From Axinella damicornis (Eukaryota; Porifera; Demospongiae; Axinellida; Axinellidae): a DNA stretch of 64,000 nt. The notes below the pieces were generated by a model. That model did no database searches. It had not been told where the DNA came from and saw nothing but the letters and a program-made list of their open reading frames with translations. The position numbers were made by a program, and so were the translations under genes. This document shows, piece by piece, positions 30,583 to 44,799 of this stretch (position 1 is its first letter; the number at the start of each line of letters is the position of its first letter). The stretch covers positions 13,478,471-13,542,470 of the forward strand of contig OZ007510.1 in NCBI GenBank assembly GCA_963931865.1, read 5' to 3'.

Positions 30583-32792
30583 ATAATATGGTGACCATTA
30601 CTATACAAATGGGTCTGACACTAGCCTCGTTCCTATAGGCCCAAGTGACGGAGGAGAAAAGGGCCTGGTTTCCACTGTTTGCGCTTGCCCTATTTATCCG
30701 TAACTGAGACATGTATTCATAAGGGGGAGGCTGAGGGTGCGAATGACATCTTTGTAGTCATACAGTATGTATGGTTGAGTGTGTGACGCTTTCTACTTTA
30801 CTACACTAGCTGGTCCTTCTTCTGTTAGATGAGCTGGTTGGGTACAAACCGAACTTCTTGTTATCCCATGTTCACTTGGTTTGCCACTTGCAGAGTTCAC
30901 TTGGCTTGCCTTGGGCAGAGTTCACTACATTTTGCTCACCACTGTGTGGTTGGTGGACATCACATCCCAGGTATGAAAACTAATAAGCAAATGAAATTAG
31001 TGTTACATAGTTAGTGGTCTTGTAATCTCCCTACTTTCTGTACTGGTGTTGCAGACATGGGCTGTTCTTGGGTGCTTGCATGAAATTTTAGAAGGCACTT
31101 ACAATAACTGCTGTCTGGGATTTTTGGATGGGATAGTAGAATGGACTGGAGACCTTTCGCCCCAATGTAAAACATTACTGGTGATGTCGTAGTAGTGTGG
31201 TGCATTGTTGCTACACACTAGGACTTTGTGTGTTTCGGTGTAGGCCTAGCCTGGTGGGACTGACCTCTATAGCGACCATGCCACGATCTGTGCCATGCTA
31301 ACATGACTGATAGTACCTGTCATCCGAACATGGATCAGTTACTCTATGTCAAATGCTGTTCATCAGAATTGTGCTCAGCTATTATGCTAATAGAATTCTG
31401 GATGCCGTTTGTACTTCAAAAAGTATGCTGGCATAATGGGAAAGGCCCAATTGTTACTTGCATAACAGGAACATGCACAGGTGGTGCATACACAGTCACG
31501 TAAGCCTTCACCCTGCACTGCACCATGGTTTCCTCACTGCCTGCACGGCAGTTACCAAATCACTCTCCCTGTTATGGCATGTCATCAAGGAGGGAAACAT
31601 TGAAAAGTGAGTAGTCTCTCTCCTCTTTCCCTGTTGCTAGGGGATTTAAAAGGGAGTAGAGAGTCTCCCCTCTCTTGTTCCTGCATTGCAAGAATGATAT
31701 TCGCCTGACAAAGCCTATCAAACAACTTCAAAACAAGTCTGTCCATTCAGACTGTGTATGTGAACTGACATGCATGAGATAGTGTTATTCCATCCTCCAC
31801 TCCCCCATGGGACTGAGGCTGGCTTATGGCATTCCCCCTTGTTTCTGAGAGTTGGAACATGACAGACCATCACTTAATTTTTCTGAGAAACTACTTGTGA
31901 ATGGTGTCTGTGTATGTGTGCATGTTTTGTTGTCCTGACTTCCTCACCCTCAGTTTGGTTAATGCCGTGCAGATCTCAAGTGCAGTTGCCTGTAATTATA
32001 TGTCATACTCTGTACAAGCATAACTATTTTAAGAGCACAGAATAATTTTGAGTGTAATACCTCAGGGGGTCAGCATCACATACTGTATTGTCAGTTGTGT
32101 TTTAAGGTTGGTAGTTCAGTGATGATGTCATATCACCACCCCCTGCTAATGGGGCCCAGGATCTGCATGAAAACCGTCTGTATCGGAGATGCGGCTTTCC
32201 TGGGTTATCAAATGAAAATGAGTGAATTGAACTGTAGTCTGTGAAGCCTCTTTTCCCTGATTCCACTGGCAGATCCTCACCTTCCACCATCATGCTGTGA
32301 TGTGTATGGCTTACTCCAGGGATGACAGGCTCTTGCTATCAGTCGGTGAGTCAGTGTGCATCATAAGTAGCAGCATCTCAGGGGCGTAACTAGGATTTGG
32401 AGACCGAGGAGGTATGGAGTTCTCAGCGACATTTATAGGGTCACTATCAGTTTATTAGCGCGGTCACACGGACACAGGCAGTTTTTGGACGGTCACAGGC
32501 TGTGACCCTGGTTGCAGCTCTAAGTACGGCTCATATTGGAGTGACCCCTTGAAGAAACATCAGGTCAATGCCTGAGGATTTTATTACAGTTCTCTGCCTG
32601 CAGGTGTGTAGTGTGGCACTCAGTGAGTGTGGCACCTACCTTGATAGCTGTGGTCGGGATGGCTTTCTGTCTGTGTTGTCCATGGCAACCATGGAACAGG
32701 TGGTCTTCCTTCAAACACCCAAGAAGGTAGAGACTTGTGACCTGTTCACCGATAACACAGATTGTTTCATGCAGCTGTTATCCTTTCCTATA

Positions 32793-32906
32793 GTTGTGTT
32801 GTAGTCTCGGTACCAGATCCTACGAGGGTCTGGTACCGAGACTACAACACAACTAGTCTCGGTACCAGACCATCACACGTGGGTCTGGTACCGAGACTAG
32901 TTGTGT
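32793..32906. repeat. Double hairpin, U4
   Basis: Same arms and loops as in U1. Confidence 0.85.
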
Positions 32907-33365
32907 GGTAGCTCAGTACATTGTGTAATATTTGCAGGTTGCACTACTCTCTAGATTCTCAGTAACCAATTCCTTCTTTCCCAGGAATGCACAAGTGCTG
33001 CATTCTCACCAGTGCAGTCACTGCCATCCATTACCAGCACAAATCAGCAGGAGTCTCCTCCCTCCACCCCACCCCCACCTCCACACCTGGTGGCTGGCTA
33101 TAGCGATGGGACACTGAGGGTGTTTGATGTTGGGAAGGTACAGATGGCACGAAAGTGCAACCTCATGCAGCACCTATTACGGCAGTCGCTTGTTCACCCA
33201 ATGGTAAGTATGCTTCAGGTCATTTGTAGGTTTGCTCCTCTGCATTTGGAGTGACTTGTGGCCAAGTGGTTAAGGTAGCATTATACCTTTACCGTTAGGG
33301 TACCTTTAACCGTGGGGGTCCCGAAATGTATAATGCTACCTTAAGTATTCGCCTGGCAACTCACT

Positions 33366-33827
33366 GTCTAGTACACCTGAACTAAGTCTAGCAGCTAGGC
33401 CCTCTCTGCCCCGGCCGGTCAAGCAGGCGGGCGGCGAAGAGGGTCTAGCAAACATTGCACTTGATTGCATTTCAACTGACCAATCAGATCTCACTGAAGC
33501 GATTTGTTCCAATTTTATTCATGACTCTCATGGTAGTAAACCGAGCCGCTCGTGTGCGATCACCCCACAGAGAGCATCTAAAAACTTACACTCTAGCTAA
33601 ACTAGTCCAACCTGGATGCCTCCAAGGGTACAGAACTCGTCCTCAACTTGAGCTGGCACTTCACCAGTTCACAGGTACATGTAATTGGCATTCCAGAGAA
33701 ACATGATTTTGTGCAATGTTTGCTACACCCTCTCCACCCTGTGGGCACGGCTTCGCCACGAGCCCACTTGACCGGCCGGACGGAGAGGGGCTAGCGGCTA
33801 GACTGACCTGAACTGTGTGTACACTAG
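33366..33827. mobile_element. Foldback element of about 460 bp, U4
   Basis: Orthologous to the U2 copy with few differences (CCTGTGGGCACGG). Confidence 0.65.
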
Positions 33828-35334
33828 TGCTGCCACGATATGAGAATCTGATATTGTATATCACATGTCATAGTGTTTTATGTCAGACATATCACCAAGC
33901 TTACAGGATAGTTTCACATGAGTTCGGGGTAGTTCAGTCCCTCGAACCTGCTCAAACCACTGGTTGACTGTGGGATCCAAGCCTACAGGATAGTTTCACA
34001 TGACATATCACGATAATTATACTTGCAATTGAATGTCACTAAGTGGTCCAGTCATGAAAATTAATGCAATGGGCAGTACCAATGTACACATATAACAGTA
34101 TAAACTTAATTGCATTGAGCAAACTCGCTGACGCTCGCCCCAATTATGTTGCACCTTTATTGCATAGCATTGACAGGATACTCATGCACACACTAGTACA
34201 CACACATACACACTAACACAGGCTATGTGATCTTCTCAGGCTGCTCCAATGGTGTGGTAACCATTAGCAACCCTTCCACTGGGCTGGTGGTGTGTGTGAT
34301 CACTGACCATCAGGGAGCACCCATCACTAAGATGCACACCTCCGACAGACCTGTCAAGGTATCTGCTAGTCTGTCCTACCTCCAACTTTGGTTTCCAAGA
34401 CAGTACACCTTCCCTTCCAGCGTCCTGGGTCTGAGAACTGCTACCAATGTTTGCCGGCCAGTGTGGACTGGAGGGTGAGCGTGTGGAGTGCAGACTGCAG
34501 AAGGGACGTTTGCCAACTGGTGGACTGGCTCACATTCCCAGGGCCCTCTTCTGCTCCCGATGGCACCAGGCTCAGGAGAGGACGCAAGGTGCTCAACCCA
34601 ACACCTGCATTTTTGAAAAGTGTTCTTGAAATTGTGTGCTTAGCCTCGGGTATATATGACACAACTGGATACTGTAGGAGCTCAAATGTATGGGGATGCA
34701 CTCTAGCCAGAGAACTTGAGATGCTGTTGTATGCACTGCAGTGCACAGTGGCATTCACTTCCTAGCTCAATCACACATCTCACCCTCCTCTCTCCCCTCA
34801 GTGCCGGTATGAACTTCTGCCCCCTAGCCTGGCACGCTTCAGCCCCACAGACCCAGACACTATCCTGTACGTGGGACACAGCATGGAAAGGTGTGTACAG
34901 TTCTGCAGCCTCTCACAGAAGGCAGTTGTCAGGACGTCTGCCCTCACCCAAAGGGCCACATTCATGGGTGCATCACCACAGGGGCACCTTCTGGCCTTTG
35001 GCTGCCAAGGTAAGTCAGGTGGAAACATGACATTGTAGGTGTGGTGGACTGCTTTGTGCATAAAGTATTATATTATAGCAGTACAGAGTTCTCAGGGCAT
35101 TGGACTTCGTCACAAAATATTCCTGTCAGAAAATTTGTTGGAGAAAGAGTGTAAACAGCTCACTGTAGAACTGTAGCATAGTGCTAATTTTACCCCGCCG
35201 ATACCTGATATCATAATACATCACTGTAGCAAAATGTGTACTTGAATCAAAAAATTATTATCTTGTCTCTTGCAGAGCATGCTGTGAAGATCATGGACTA
35301 GGATGAAGGCTCATTCCAGGACTATACTGGCCAC

Positions 35335-35483
35335 TAGCCTTGTCCCCAGTCCTACCCCGTTCTTTCTGTTCTTCGGTTTGCTTTGACAATAATACACGGA
35401 TGCAGAAGAGCGCACCGCTCTTCCACATCTGTCAACACGAACCAAAGAACAGAAAAAACGGGGTAGGCCTGGGAATGAGGCTA
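35335..35483. mobile_element. MITE inside last WDR90-like exon, U4
   Basis: 149 bp, same position and target duplications as in U2. Confidence 0.85.
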
Positions 35484-35689
35484 ACTGGCCACCATGACAG
35501 AATGAAAATAATGTGTAATCTTTTCCCCCTTTGGAAAGTTTCTTGTATCCACCCGTAGCTCCACTCTACATGTATTGGACGTTGTAGTCTGATGATTTTG
35601 TGTACTTGCACTGTTGAATATGAGAGGCGCGGCTCGTTATTAAAAGTTAACTAGCACATGATCCTTCCGGATTCCTTACCTGCGATACT

Positions 35690-38461
35690 ATGTCGGTATC
35701 CTCCGTGCAGCACGTCAACTCGGGAGGATCTACATATGATCTAGGAGATGGCTTCACTGGTTCTTTGGAGATCGGAGCTAACAGGCTTTCAACCTGTCTT
35801 CTTCAGGTTTGTTGTTTATGGTTCAGTACAATTTTAAATAATTCGTCCAGGGAAATAATCTTGAGTTGCTGCAGCTAGCTGCGGCCATTATTATTTTACT
35901 GTCTCCAAATAAAGTTCACCCTAGCATGGTAATCAACTGCCCATTTCTGAATAGCATACTCCGAAATGCGAGAGTATCAATCACCTGGTGCACTTCTTTG
36001 CTGATTTCCTCTCCAGTGCTGGGCATCAGCTGCAACAGTTACAGCCCTTTTGTCAGATCCTGTCCCCCACTTGGCACTAGAGAATGCTCCGACCGCAAAA
36101 AAGCCACCAGAAGAAGTCAGGGTAGGTACCACGACTACTATAGCTAGTCTTGATTCCAGACCCAAACAACCGCAGCACGAATTGTTGTCGTTTGGGTCTA
36201 GACCGACGCTAACTAAAAGCTTTCATTGTACAACTCCCTCTCATATGTGTAGGTTAGTCAACTTAGCAATGGCATCGCTGGAGAACTATCTCACCACTCC
36301 AACGTGTCTGTGTTTGTGAGGGCAGGCAGCCGGTATTAGACCTAAAACCAGAGAGGACTGACACACCTCCTCAGAAACTGTGCCTTCCTGGTGCGTGCGT
36401 CTCGGGTATTGAAACTTCACAAACTACCTCCTCTGTTTCAAAGATAGAGGATAGAGTATCTACTTCCATTATGTACTGCTTTTGAAGGAGGTGGATGACA
36501 TTGGAAGCTCATTGACGTAAGCTGTTCAGTTAGACGTTCAGGGTATTTATACTGACTTTGTGATGTTCTTGTTTTGTATAGTGCAACTACAACCCGTGAA
36601 CACCTAATCTACTCATCTGAGTTCCTGAGGCAACCTGTAAGCCTGTCCAGTGAATGGACCCTTTCTTTCGCAGTTTTATTATAACCCCCTTCCTCCTCCT
36701 TCCCTCCATCCTACTGAGCATTCATACCATTCCTTCCTGCAGTGGACTTGTAGTAGACACTCTTGGGACAGTCGTCAGCTCACCACTGTTCCAACCCTGG
36801 GAGGTATGCCAGAGTACATTGGACATAATTATGTGTTAGCTGAGACTCATACTGCGGACATGTCGAGCTCTAGTCTGAGTATACCGGAAATACTGGACCC
36901 AGTGTGGGGTTCAGTACTGAGGATATGTTGCCTGTAGTCTGGGTACTGGACCCAGAGTGGGGTATAGCCTGTAGTCTGGTCTTGCTTTCAGGATCACACA
37001 AGATCTCTCCCCTAATTATCCACGTTCCCCCTTACGATTAGTCGACTGATTGACTGAATTAAGGCTGTTGACTAATATTCTCAGAGTGTGCTGATTAGTT
37101 GCTGCACATGCACAGTTCAGTACCTCATGCTCATGGTTGTGACAAGATGGCTAAGAGCCTCTGCTAGTTCTTGCTCAGGCGCCATACAGCAAATGTTGGT
37201 CTGGCAGCAGCTGGGTCTGCCAGACCTGTTCCGCTGCCTTCACAGGAGCTGCTAGCTGAAGCTGTCTAGCATTAACATACTTCCTGTTTCATACTCAATC
37301 AGTCGATTAGTCACCTAAGCAAGCTATGTCAACTAGAGAAATTCCCTTGTTGTTCGACTAGGGAAATTCCCGATCCCTAACTTGCCAACTTTCGTCACCT
37401 GCAGTATAAGTGATGTTTGTACTGGTATCACAGAGTGAGATTATCTTGTGACAATGAGCTCTCATTATCGTTTGCTGTGTTTGTGTCTCTGCCAGTTGTG
37501 AATCACAGTGAGCTTGTGCAACATGCTGAAGCAGCATTTGGCGAAGGAATGAGCACCACTGATTCTCTAAGTGAATACGTCGGAGGTGTAACTGGCACAC
37601 AAAGCCCTACTCTATTCCCACAATGAGTTGCATCCTCCTGATGCAGGTGCTGAGGTGTGCATACCCTCAGGCTCCTCCCTCTGCAAGAGAGCCAGGTAAC
37701 AAATTACTAGGTGCCATTATCATTCCTATTGTGAACCCCTCTTGTGTCCCTCATAGCCTTGCAAACCCGAAAGATATACCTGCTGCTGGCGTTTTACAGG
37801 TGTGTGTATGTGAACTCAAGGTGAATATTACACTTCTTGCTGCTTGTCAACTCAGTGTACTGTGTGCATTTGCTCTTTCTCTTCTAGCATGTACCAGCGC
37901 CAGCAATGTAGTACATTGTAATCCCACCCCCATCTGTACATACACACGTGCACTAGAACCCCACACGCTGACGGAAGTGGGTGCATGTGTGCACTGTGGA
38001 TCTTCCGGGTCCAACATACCATACCCTCTTCCATCCCTCCTTCCCTCCCCCCCCTCTCCTCAGTTCCAGAAGTTGTGTCTGCTGATCCTCCTGCTGGTCA
38101 AGGACGCTGACCACCTGGTCATTACAGGCTCACCCCTGCACTTTGTAATGCCAAGGAGAAGTACTCCACTGTTGACAAGGTATGAGACATTCATATCCAC
38201 CTGCTCCTCCCTTCCTGCTCATCTCCTCCTACCACGCTGCCTCCCCTCTAGCTGTGCTGGCTAAGGACTGAGCTAATGGAGCAGTGTAACAGCGGAGAGA
38301 CCTCCCGCGTCATCCTCCACCAGAAGATCCTCAGCATGTGATCATCTTCTCTGACGTGCTCCAGATGATTCTCACCAGAATCGAGGAAGCCCGAAGGTCC
38401 CAGCAGTTCATCAACATGCCCAAGTTCTCTGCCTTCATAAAGTACCTCTATGCCAGCTCGG
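35690..38461 (+). pseudogene. Gene X 5' half from U4 into U5
   Basis: First exon at 35690 with a private change GSLEIG for GSSEIG. The intron after it has a private 7-bp loss near 35858. Exon 2 carries the 11-bp type B frame break; the remainder is type A. Confidence 0.5.
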
Positions 38462-38577
38462 GTGAGCAACGCAAATGCTCTGTAACAGTAGCCTTGTTCC
38501 AGGCGCTTGGTACTGGGCTAGACATTCAGTAGATCACAAATATAGTGTGCAATGACAATGGTCAGTAGCCTTGTTCC

Positions 38578-38634
38578 TAGCCTCGTTCCCAGGCCTTCTA
38601 AACTGGAGGTCTAGAAGTTCTGGGAACGAGGCGA
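38578..38634. repeat. Short hairpin, U5
   Basis: Right arm GTCTAGAAGTTCTGGG, shared with U7. Confidence 0.7.
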
Positions 38635-39313
38635 GCTTGATTCTGCACTAGATGTTCAGAATACATTGGCAGGTGCCCAACTGATAATAGTCATGGAGTG
38701 GACATTTCTTGTGGCTCCTGTCAACTCTATGTGGTGCTGCCGTAATCAAGTTATTGAGTGCACATGGGAGTGTGTGTGCTGGGGAAATGGTCCTCAGTTA
38801 GCTGTATGACAACCCCCCAAATTTGGGCATTATGTATACACATCACCAAACCACAAGTTAATTTACCTGCTTGAGGGAAGCAAGTACAATATATAAGTTT
38901 TCGATTACGATGGGCAATCGCTGTTTCAAGTTTTAGGATTATGTTCCTACACTTTGACCTCTGTCCTTTGACTTCTGCTGTTCAAGGAGGGACTGAGTGT
39001 TGGGGAGAAGGTAAAGAGGTGGGTGAAAATTGAAGTGTCGAGTAACACCCAGAAGAAGGAGTGACTTGTGGACAATGACAGCCACGTATTGGGAGAGCTC
39101 AGGATGAACAGGAATTAACCCACTGCTGTCAGGTGGGCTCCAACATATATACTAGGCATTTGGTCTCTTTTTATTGCTACACAAGTTGGAGGGTATGCTA
39201 CAAGGAGCAGCGTACTCCCCCCTCCTTAATTCTCTGATCTGGTCATGTTTTTGGCCTCTAACTACACCAGTATACCCTAATGTATTGGGAAATGTATACT
39301 TAAGCTCGCTAAC

Positions 39314-39609
39314 CAAGAATCTCTGGTACGAACAGCATGAGCAACTTGATTCTGGAGGTGGAGGTACACTGTCACAAGGTGCAGGGCATGACGGAAGCTT
39401 TTACCGATGTGCTGCATAGCCGTGCAAAAACGAGCAGTTCAGTTCACCAAAAAGCCGTATTTACTGCTTTTCTTGAGGGAGACAGCAGATAAATTTGCCA
39501 GGGATTATGCTATCAAAAAAGCTTCCGCAATGCCCTGCACCTTTATTGTGACAGCGCACCTCCACCGCCAGAATCAAGTTGCTCACGCTCTTCGAACCAG
39601 AGATTTTTG
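39314..39609. mobile_element. 296-bp foldback MITE, U5
   Basis: Orthologous copy with private changes (CCGCAATGCCC, TTCGAACCAG). Confidence 0.75.
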
Positions 39610-41082
39610 ATAATATGATGACCATTACTATACAAATGGGTCTGACACTAGCCTCGTTCCTATAGGCCCAAGTGACGGAGGAGAAAAGGGCCTGGTTTCC
39701 ACTGTTTGCGCTTGCCCTATTTATCCGTAACTGAGACATGTATTCATAAGGGGGAGGCTGAGGGTGCGAATGACATCTTTGTAGTCATACAGTATGTATG
39801 GTTGAGTGTGTGACGCTTTCTACTTTACTACACTAGCTGGTCCTTCTTCTGTTAGATGAGCTGGTTGGGTACAAACCGAACTTCTTGTTATCCCATGTTC
39901 GCTTGGTTTGCCACTTGCAGAGTTCACTTGGCTTGCCTTGGGCAGAGTTACTTCATTTTGCTCACCACTGTGTGGTTGGTGGATATCACATCCCAGGTAT
40001 GAAAACTAATAAGCAAATGAAATTAGTGTTACATAGTTAGTGGTCTTGTAATCTCCCTACTTGCAGTACTGGTGTTGCAGACATGGGCTGTTCTTGGGTG
40101 CTTGCATGAAATGCTAGAAGGCACTTCCCTGAGGCACTTACAATAACTGCTGTCTGGGATCTGGGATGGAATACTAGAATGGACTGGAGACCTTTCACCC
40201 CAATGTAAAACATTACTGGTGATGTCGTAGTGGTGAGGTGCATTGTTGCTACACACTAGGACTTTGTGTGTTTCGGTGTAGGCCTGGCCTGGGTGGGACT
40301 AACCTCTACAGCGACCATGCCACGATCTGTGCCATGCTAACATGACTGATAATACCTGTCATCCGATCATGGATCAGTTACTCTATGTCAAATGCTGTTC
40401 ATCAGAATTGTGCTCAGCTATTATGCTAGTAGAATTCTGGATGCAGTTTGTACTTCAAAAAGTATGCTGGCATAATTGGGAAAGGCCCAATTGTTACTTG
40501 CATTACAGGAACATGCCCAGGTGGTGCATACACTGTCACGTAAGCTTTCACCCTGCACTGCACCATGGTTTCCTCACTGCCTGCACGGCAGTTACCAAAT
40601 CACTCTCCCTGTTATGGCATGTCATCAAGGAGGGAAACATTGAAAAGTTAGTAGTCTCTCTCCTCTTTCCCTGTTGCTAGGGGGTTTAAAAGGGAGTGGA
40701 GAGTCTCCCCTCTCTTGTTCCTGCATTGCAAGAATGATAATCGCCTAACGAAGCCTATCAAACAACTTCAAAACAGGTCTGTCCATTCAGACTGTGTATG
40801 TGAACTGACATGCATGAGATAGTGTTATTCCATCCTCCACTCCCCCATGGGACTGAGGCTGGCTTATGGCATTCCCCCTTGTTTCTGAGAGTTGGAACAT
40901 GACAGAGCATCACTTAATCCTTTTTAAGTTTTCTGAGAAACTACTTTTGAACGGTGTCTGTGTATGTGTGCATGTTTTGTTGTCCTGACATCCGCATCCT
41001 CAGTTTGGTTAATGTCGTGCAGATCTCAAGTGCAGTTGCCTCTAATTGTATGTCATACTCTGTAGAAGCATAACTATTTTAA

Positions 41083-41586
41083 CTCTTTAGGGCCTAAATT
41101 TATTTCTCTAGGTCAATTTCAGTCTATGGAACACTTAAACATACCCTAATTTCTGTTCCCTGGCGTTGCTGGGCTCGAAACTGCTCACACAGGTAATTTC
41201 AGCTACACTAAGCATATACGTGACTTAACCACACCCACCAACTAACGAACTTGCAATCAAGCCTCCCGAGAAGTGGCCAACCTGCCGTAGCTAAAAACCT
41301 GACCATGAACACTGGAAATGGAGGCCCTACAAGGCAAGACAGCTACTTTCTAAGTCCATTTATGCTTAAAACCCGAGAAATGGCCTACCCGGCTCCAACC
41401 AAGGGCCGTTCAAAGCTGAGCCCAAACGCGGCCATGCTGTTTGCACCCTTCGGGTGCACCCACCCACCTCCCCCTGCCCCGCCCTTTCTGCTCGCGCAGA
41501 GCCTATCTCTCAAGGACATTGCCGGATGTGACATCATGAAGCTGAAAGTCTCACGTTGCAGATATGCAACGTTAGGTCTTAAAGGG
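41083..41586. mobile_element. piggyBac-like non-autonomous element, U5
   Basis: Same site and length as in U1 and U3 (TTAA at 41079 and 41587). Confidence 0.85.
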
Positions 41587-42333
41587 TTAAGAGCACAGAA
41601 TAGTTTTGAGTGTAATACCTCAGGGGGTCAGCATCACATACTGTATTGTCAGTTGTGTCTTGAGGTTGGTAGTTCAGTGATGATGTCATATCACCACCCC
41701 CTGCTAATGGGGCCCAGGATCTGCATGAAAACCGTCTGTATCGGAGATGCGGCTTTCCTGGGTTATCAAATCAAAATGAGTGAATTGAACTGTAGTCTGT
41801 GAAGCCTCTTTTCCCTGATTCCACTGGCAGATCCTCACCTTCCACCATCATGCTGTGATGTGTATGGCTTACTCCAGGGATGACAGGCTCTTGCTATCAG
41901 TCGGTGAGTCAGTGTGCATCATAAGTAGCAGCATCTGAGGGGCGTAACTAGGATTTGGAGACCGAGGAGGTATGGAGTTCTCAGCGACATTTATAGGGTC
42001 ACTATCAGTTTATCAGCGCTGTCACGCGGACACAGGCAGTTTTTGGACGGTCACAGGCTGAGTACGGCTCATATTGGAGTGACCTCCCCTTGAAGAAACA
42101 TCAGGTCAATGCCTGAGGATTTTATTACAGTTCTCTGCCTGCAGGTGTGTAGTGTGGCGCTCAGTGAGAGTGGCACCTACCTTGCAAGCTGTGGTCGGGA
42201 TGGCTCTCTGTCTGTGTTGTCCATGGCAACCATGGAACAGGTGGTCTTCCTTCATACACCCAAGAAGGTAGAGACTTGTGACCTGTTCACCGATTACACA
42301 GATTGTTTCATGCAGCTGTTATCCTTTCCTATA

Positions 42334-42447
42334 GTTGTGTTGTAGTCTCGGTACCAGATCCTACGAGGGTCTGGTACCGAGACTACAACACAACTAGTCT
42401 CGGTACCAGACCATCACACGTGGGTCTGGTACCGAGACTAGTTGTGT
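42334..42447. repeat. Double hairpin, U5
   Basis: Same arms and loops as in U1. Confidence 0.85.
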
Positions 42448-42820
42448 GGTAGCTCAGTACATTGTGTAATATTTGCAGGTTGCACTACTCTCTAGATTCT
42501 CAGTAACCAATTCCTTTCCCAGGAATGCACAAGTGCTACATTCTCAGCTGCAGCCACTGCCATCCATTACCAGTACTAATCAGCAGGAGTCTCCTCCCTC
42601 CACCCCACCCCCACCTCCACACCTGGTGGCTGTCTACATCGATGGGACACTGAGGGTGTTTGATGTTGGGAAGGTACAGATGGCACGAAAGTGCAACCTC
42701 ATGTAGCACCTACTAAGGCAGTCGCTTATTCACCCAATGGTAAGTATGCTTCAGGTCATTTGTAGATTTGCTCCTCTGCATTTGGAGTGACTTGTGGCCA
42801 AGTGGTTAAGGTAGCATTAT

Positions 42821-42888
42821 ACCTTTACCGTTAGGGTACCTTTAACCGTCGGGGCTCCGACGGTTAAAGGTACCCTAACGGTAAAGGT
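42821..42888. repeat. 68-bp palindrome, U5
   Basis: Identical to the U1 copy. Confidence 0.9.
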
Positions 42889-44654
42889 GCAAGTGTAAAA
42901 AACATTAAAAATGTATGGAGATGTAGGGATAACAGAACAGCAAAAAGTATGAAAACAAGCAGGGATGATGGCATAAAACAGTTCAATATTAGCTGAGCTG
43001 GCACTTCAGCGTGATTTAGTGCAATGTTTGCTACACCCTCTCCGCCCTGCGGGCGTGGCTTCGCCACGCGCCCACTTGGCCGGCCGGACGGAAAGGGGCT
43101 AGCAGCTAGACTGACCTGAACTGTGTGTACACTAGTGCTGCCACGATATGAGACATTGTATATCACATGTCATAGTGTTTTATGTCGGACATATCGCCAA
43201 GCTTACAGGATAGTTTCACATGAGTTCAAGGTAGTTCAGTCCCTCGAACCTGCTCGAACCACTGGTTGACTTTCGGGAACCAAGCCTACAGGATAGTGTC
43301 ACATGAGTTTGGGACATATCTATACTGGCAATTGAATGTCACTAAGTGGTCCAGTCATGAAAATTAATGCAATGGGCAGTACCAATGTACACATATAACA
43401 GTATAAACATAATTATATTGAAAATTCGCAGCAAACTCGCTGATGCTCGCCCCAATTATGTTGCACCTTCATTGCATAGCACTGACAGGATACTCATGCA
43501 CACACTAGTACACACACATACACACTAACACAGGCCATGTGATCTTCTCAGGCTGCTCCAATGGTGTGGTAACCATTAGCAACCCTTCCACTGGGCTGGT
43601 GGTGTGTGTGATCACTGACCATCAGGGAGCACCCATCACTAAGATGCACACCTCCGACAGACCTGTCAAGGTATCTGCTAGTCTGTCCTACCTCCAACTT
43701 TGGTTTCCAAGACAGTACACCTTCCCTTCCAGCGTCCTGGGTCTGAGGACTGCTACCAATGTTTGCCGGCCAGTGTGGACTGGAGGGTGAGTGTGTGGAG
43801 TGCAGACTGCAGAAGGGACGTTTGGCGTGTCGTTTGCCAACTGGTGGTCTGGCTCACATTCCCAGGGCCCTCCTCTGCTCCCGATGGCACCGGGCTCAGG
43901 AGAGGACACAAGGTGCTCAACCCAACACCTGCATTTTTGAAAAGTGTTCTTGAAATTGTGTGCTTAGCCTCGGGTATATATGACACAACTAGCTACTGTA
44001 GGAGCTCAAATGTATGGGGATGCACTCTAACCAGAGAACTTGAGATGCTGTTGTATGCACTGCAGTGCACAGTGGCATTCACTTCCTAGCTCAATCACAC
44101 ATCTCACCCTCCTCTCTCCCCTCAGTGCCGGTATGAACTTCTGCCCCCTAGCCTGGCACGCTTCAGCCCCACAGACCCAGACACTATCCTGTACGTGGGA
44201 CACAGCATGGAAAGGTGTGTACAGTTCTGCAGCCTCTCACAGAAGGCAGTTGTCAGGACGTCTGCCCTCACCCAAAGGGCCACATTCATGGGTGCATCAC
44301 CACAGGGGCACCTTCTGGCCTTTGGCTGCCAAGGTAAGTCAGGTGGAAACATGACATTGTAGGTGTGGTGGACTGCTTTGTGCATAAAGTATTATATTAT
44401 AGCAGTACAGAGTTCTCAGGGCATTGGACTTCGTCACAAAATATTCCTGTCAGAAAATTTGTTGGAGAAAGAGTGTAAACTGCTCACTGTAGAACTGTTG
44501 CATAGTGCTAATTTTACCCCGCGGATACCTGATATCATAATACGCCACTGTAGCAAAATGTGTACTTGAATCGAATATTATCTTGTCTCTTGCAGAGCGT
44601 GCTGTGAAGATCATGGACTAGGATGAAGGCTCATTCCAGGACTATTCTGGCCAC

Positions 44655-44799
44655 TAGCCTCATCCCAAGTCCTACCCCGTTCTTTCTGTTCTTCGGTTTG
44701 CTTTGACAATAATACACGGATGCAGAAGAGCGCACCGCTCTTCCACATCTGTCAACGCAAACAAAGGAACAGAAAAAACGTGGTAGGCCTGGGAATGAG
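44655..44799. mobile_element. MITE inside last WDR90-like exon, U5
   Basis: Type A form with the trimmed right end, as in U1. Confidence 0.8.

Larger units (their letters stand above)
32273..35592 (+). pseudogene. WDR90: WDR90-like C-terminal WD40 exons, copy in U4
   Basis: Type B copy. Exon 3 is open as in U2 (LVAGYSDGTLRVFDV) before the shared one-base frameshift. Exon 5 lacks the 12-bp type A insertion. TAG at 35299-35301, MITE at 35335, and the remnant of the last WD repeat ends at 35592. Confidence 0.75.
28049..36374 (+). repeat. Tandem unit U4 (type B), 5' truncated
   Basis: Fourth copy. It begins within the sequence equivalent to U2 position 10698, so it lacks the first roughly 1.36 kb of a normal unit. 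Otherwise type B, with a 26-base C run at 29638-29663. Confidence 0.95.
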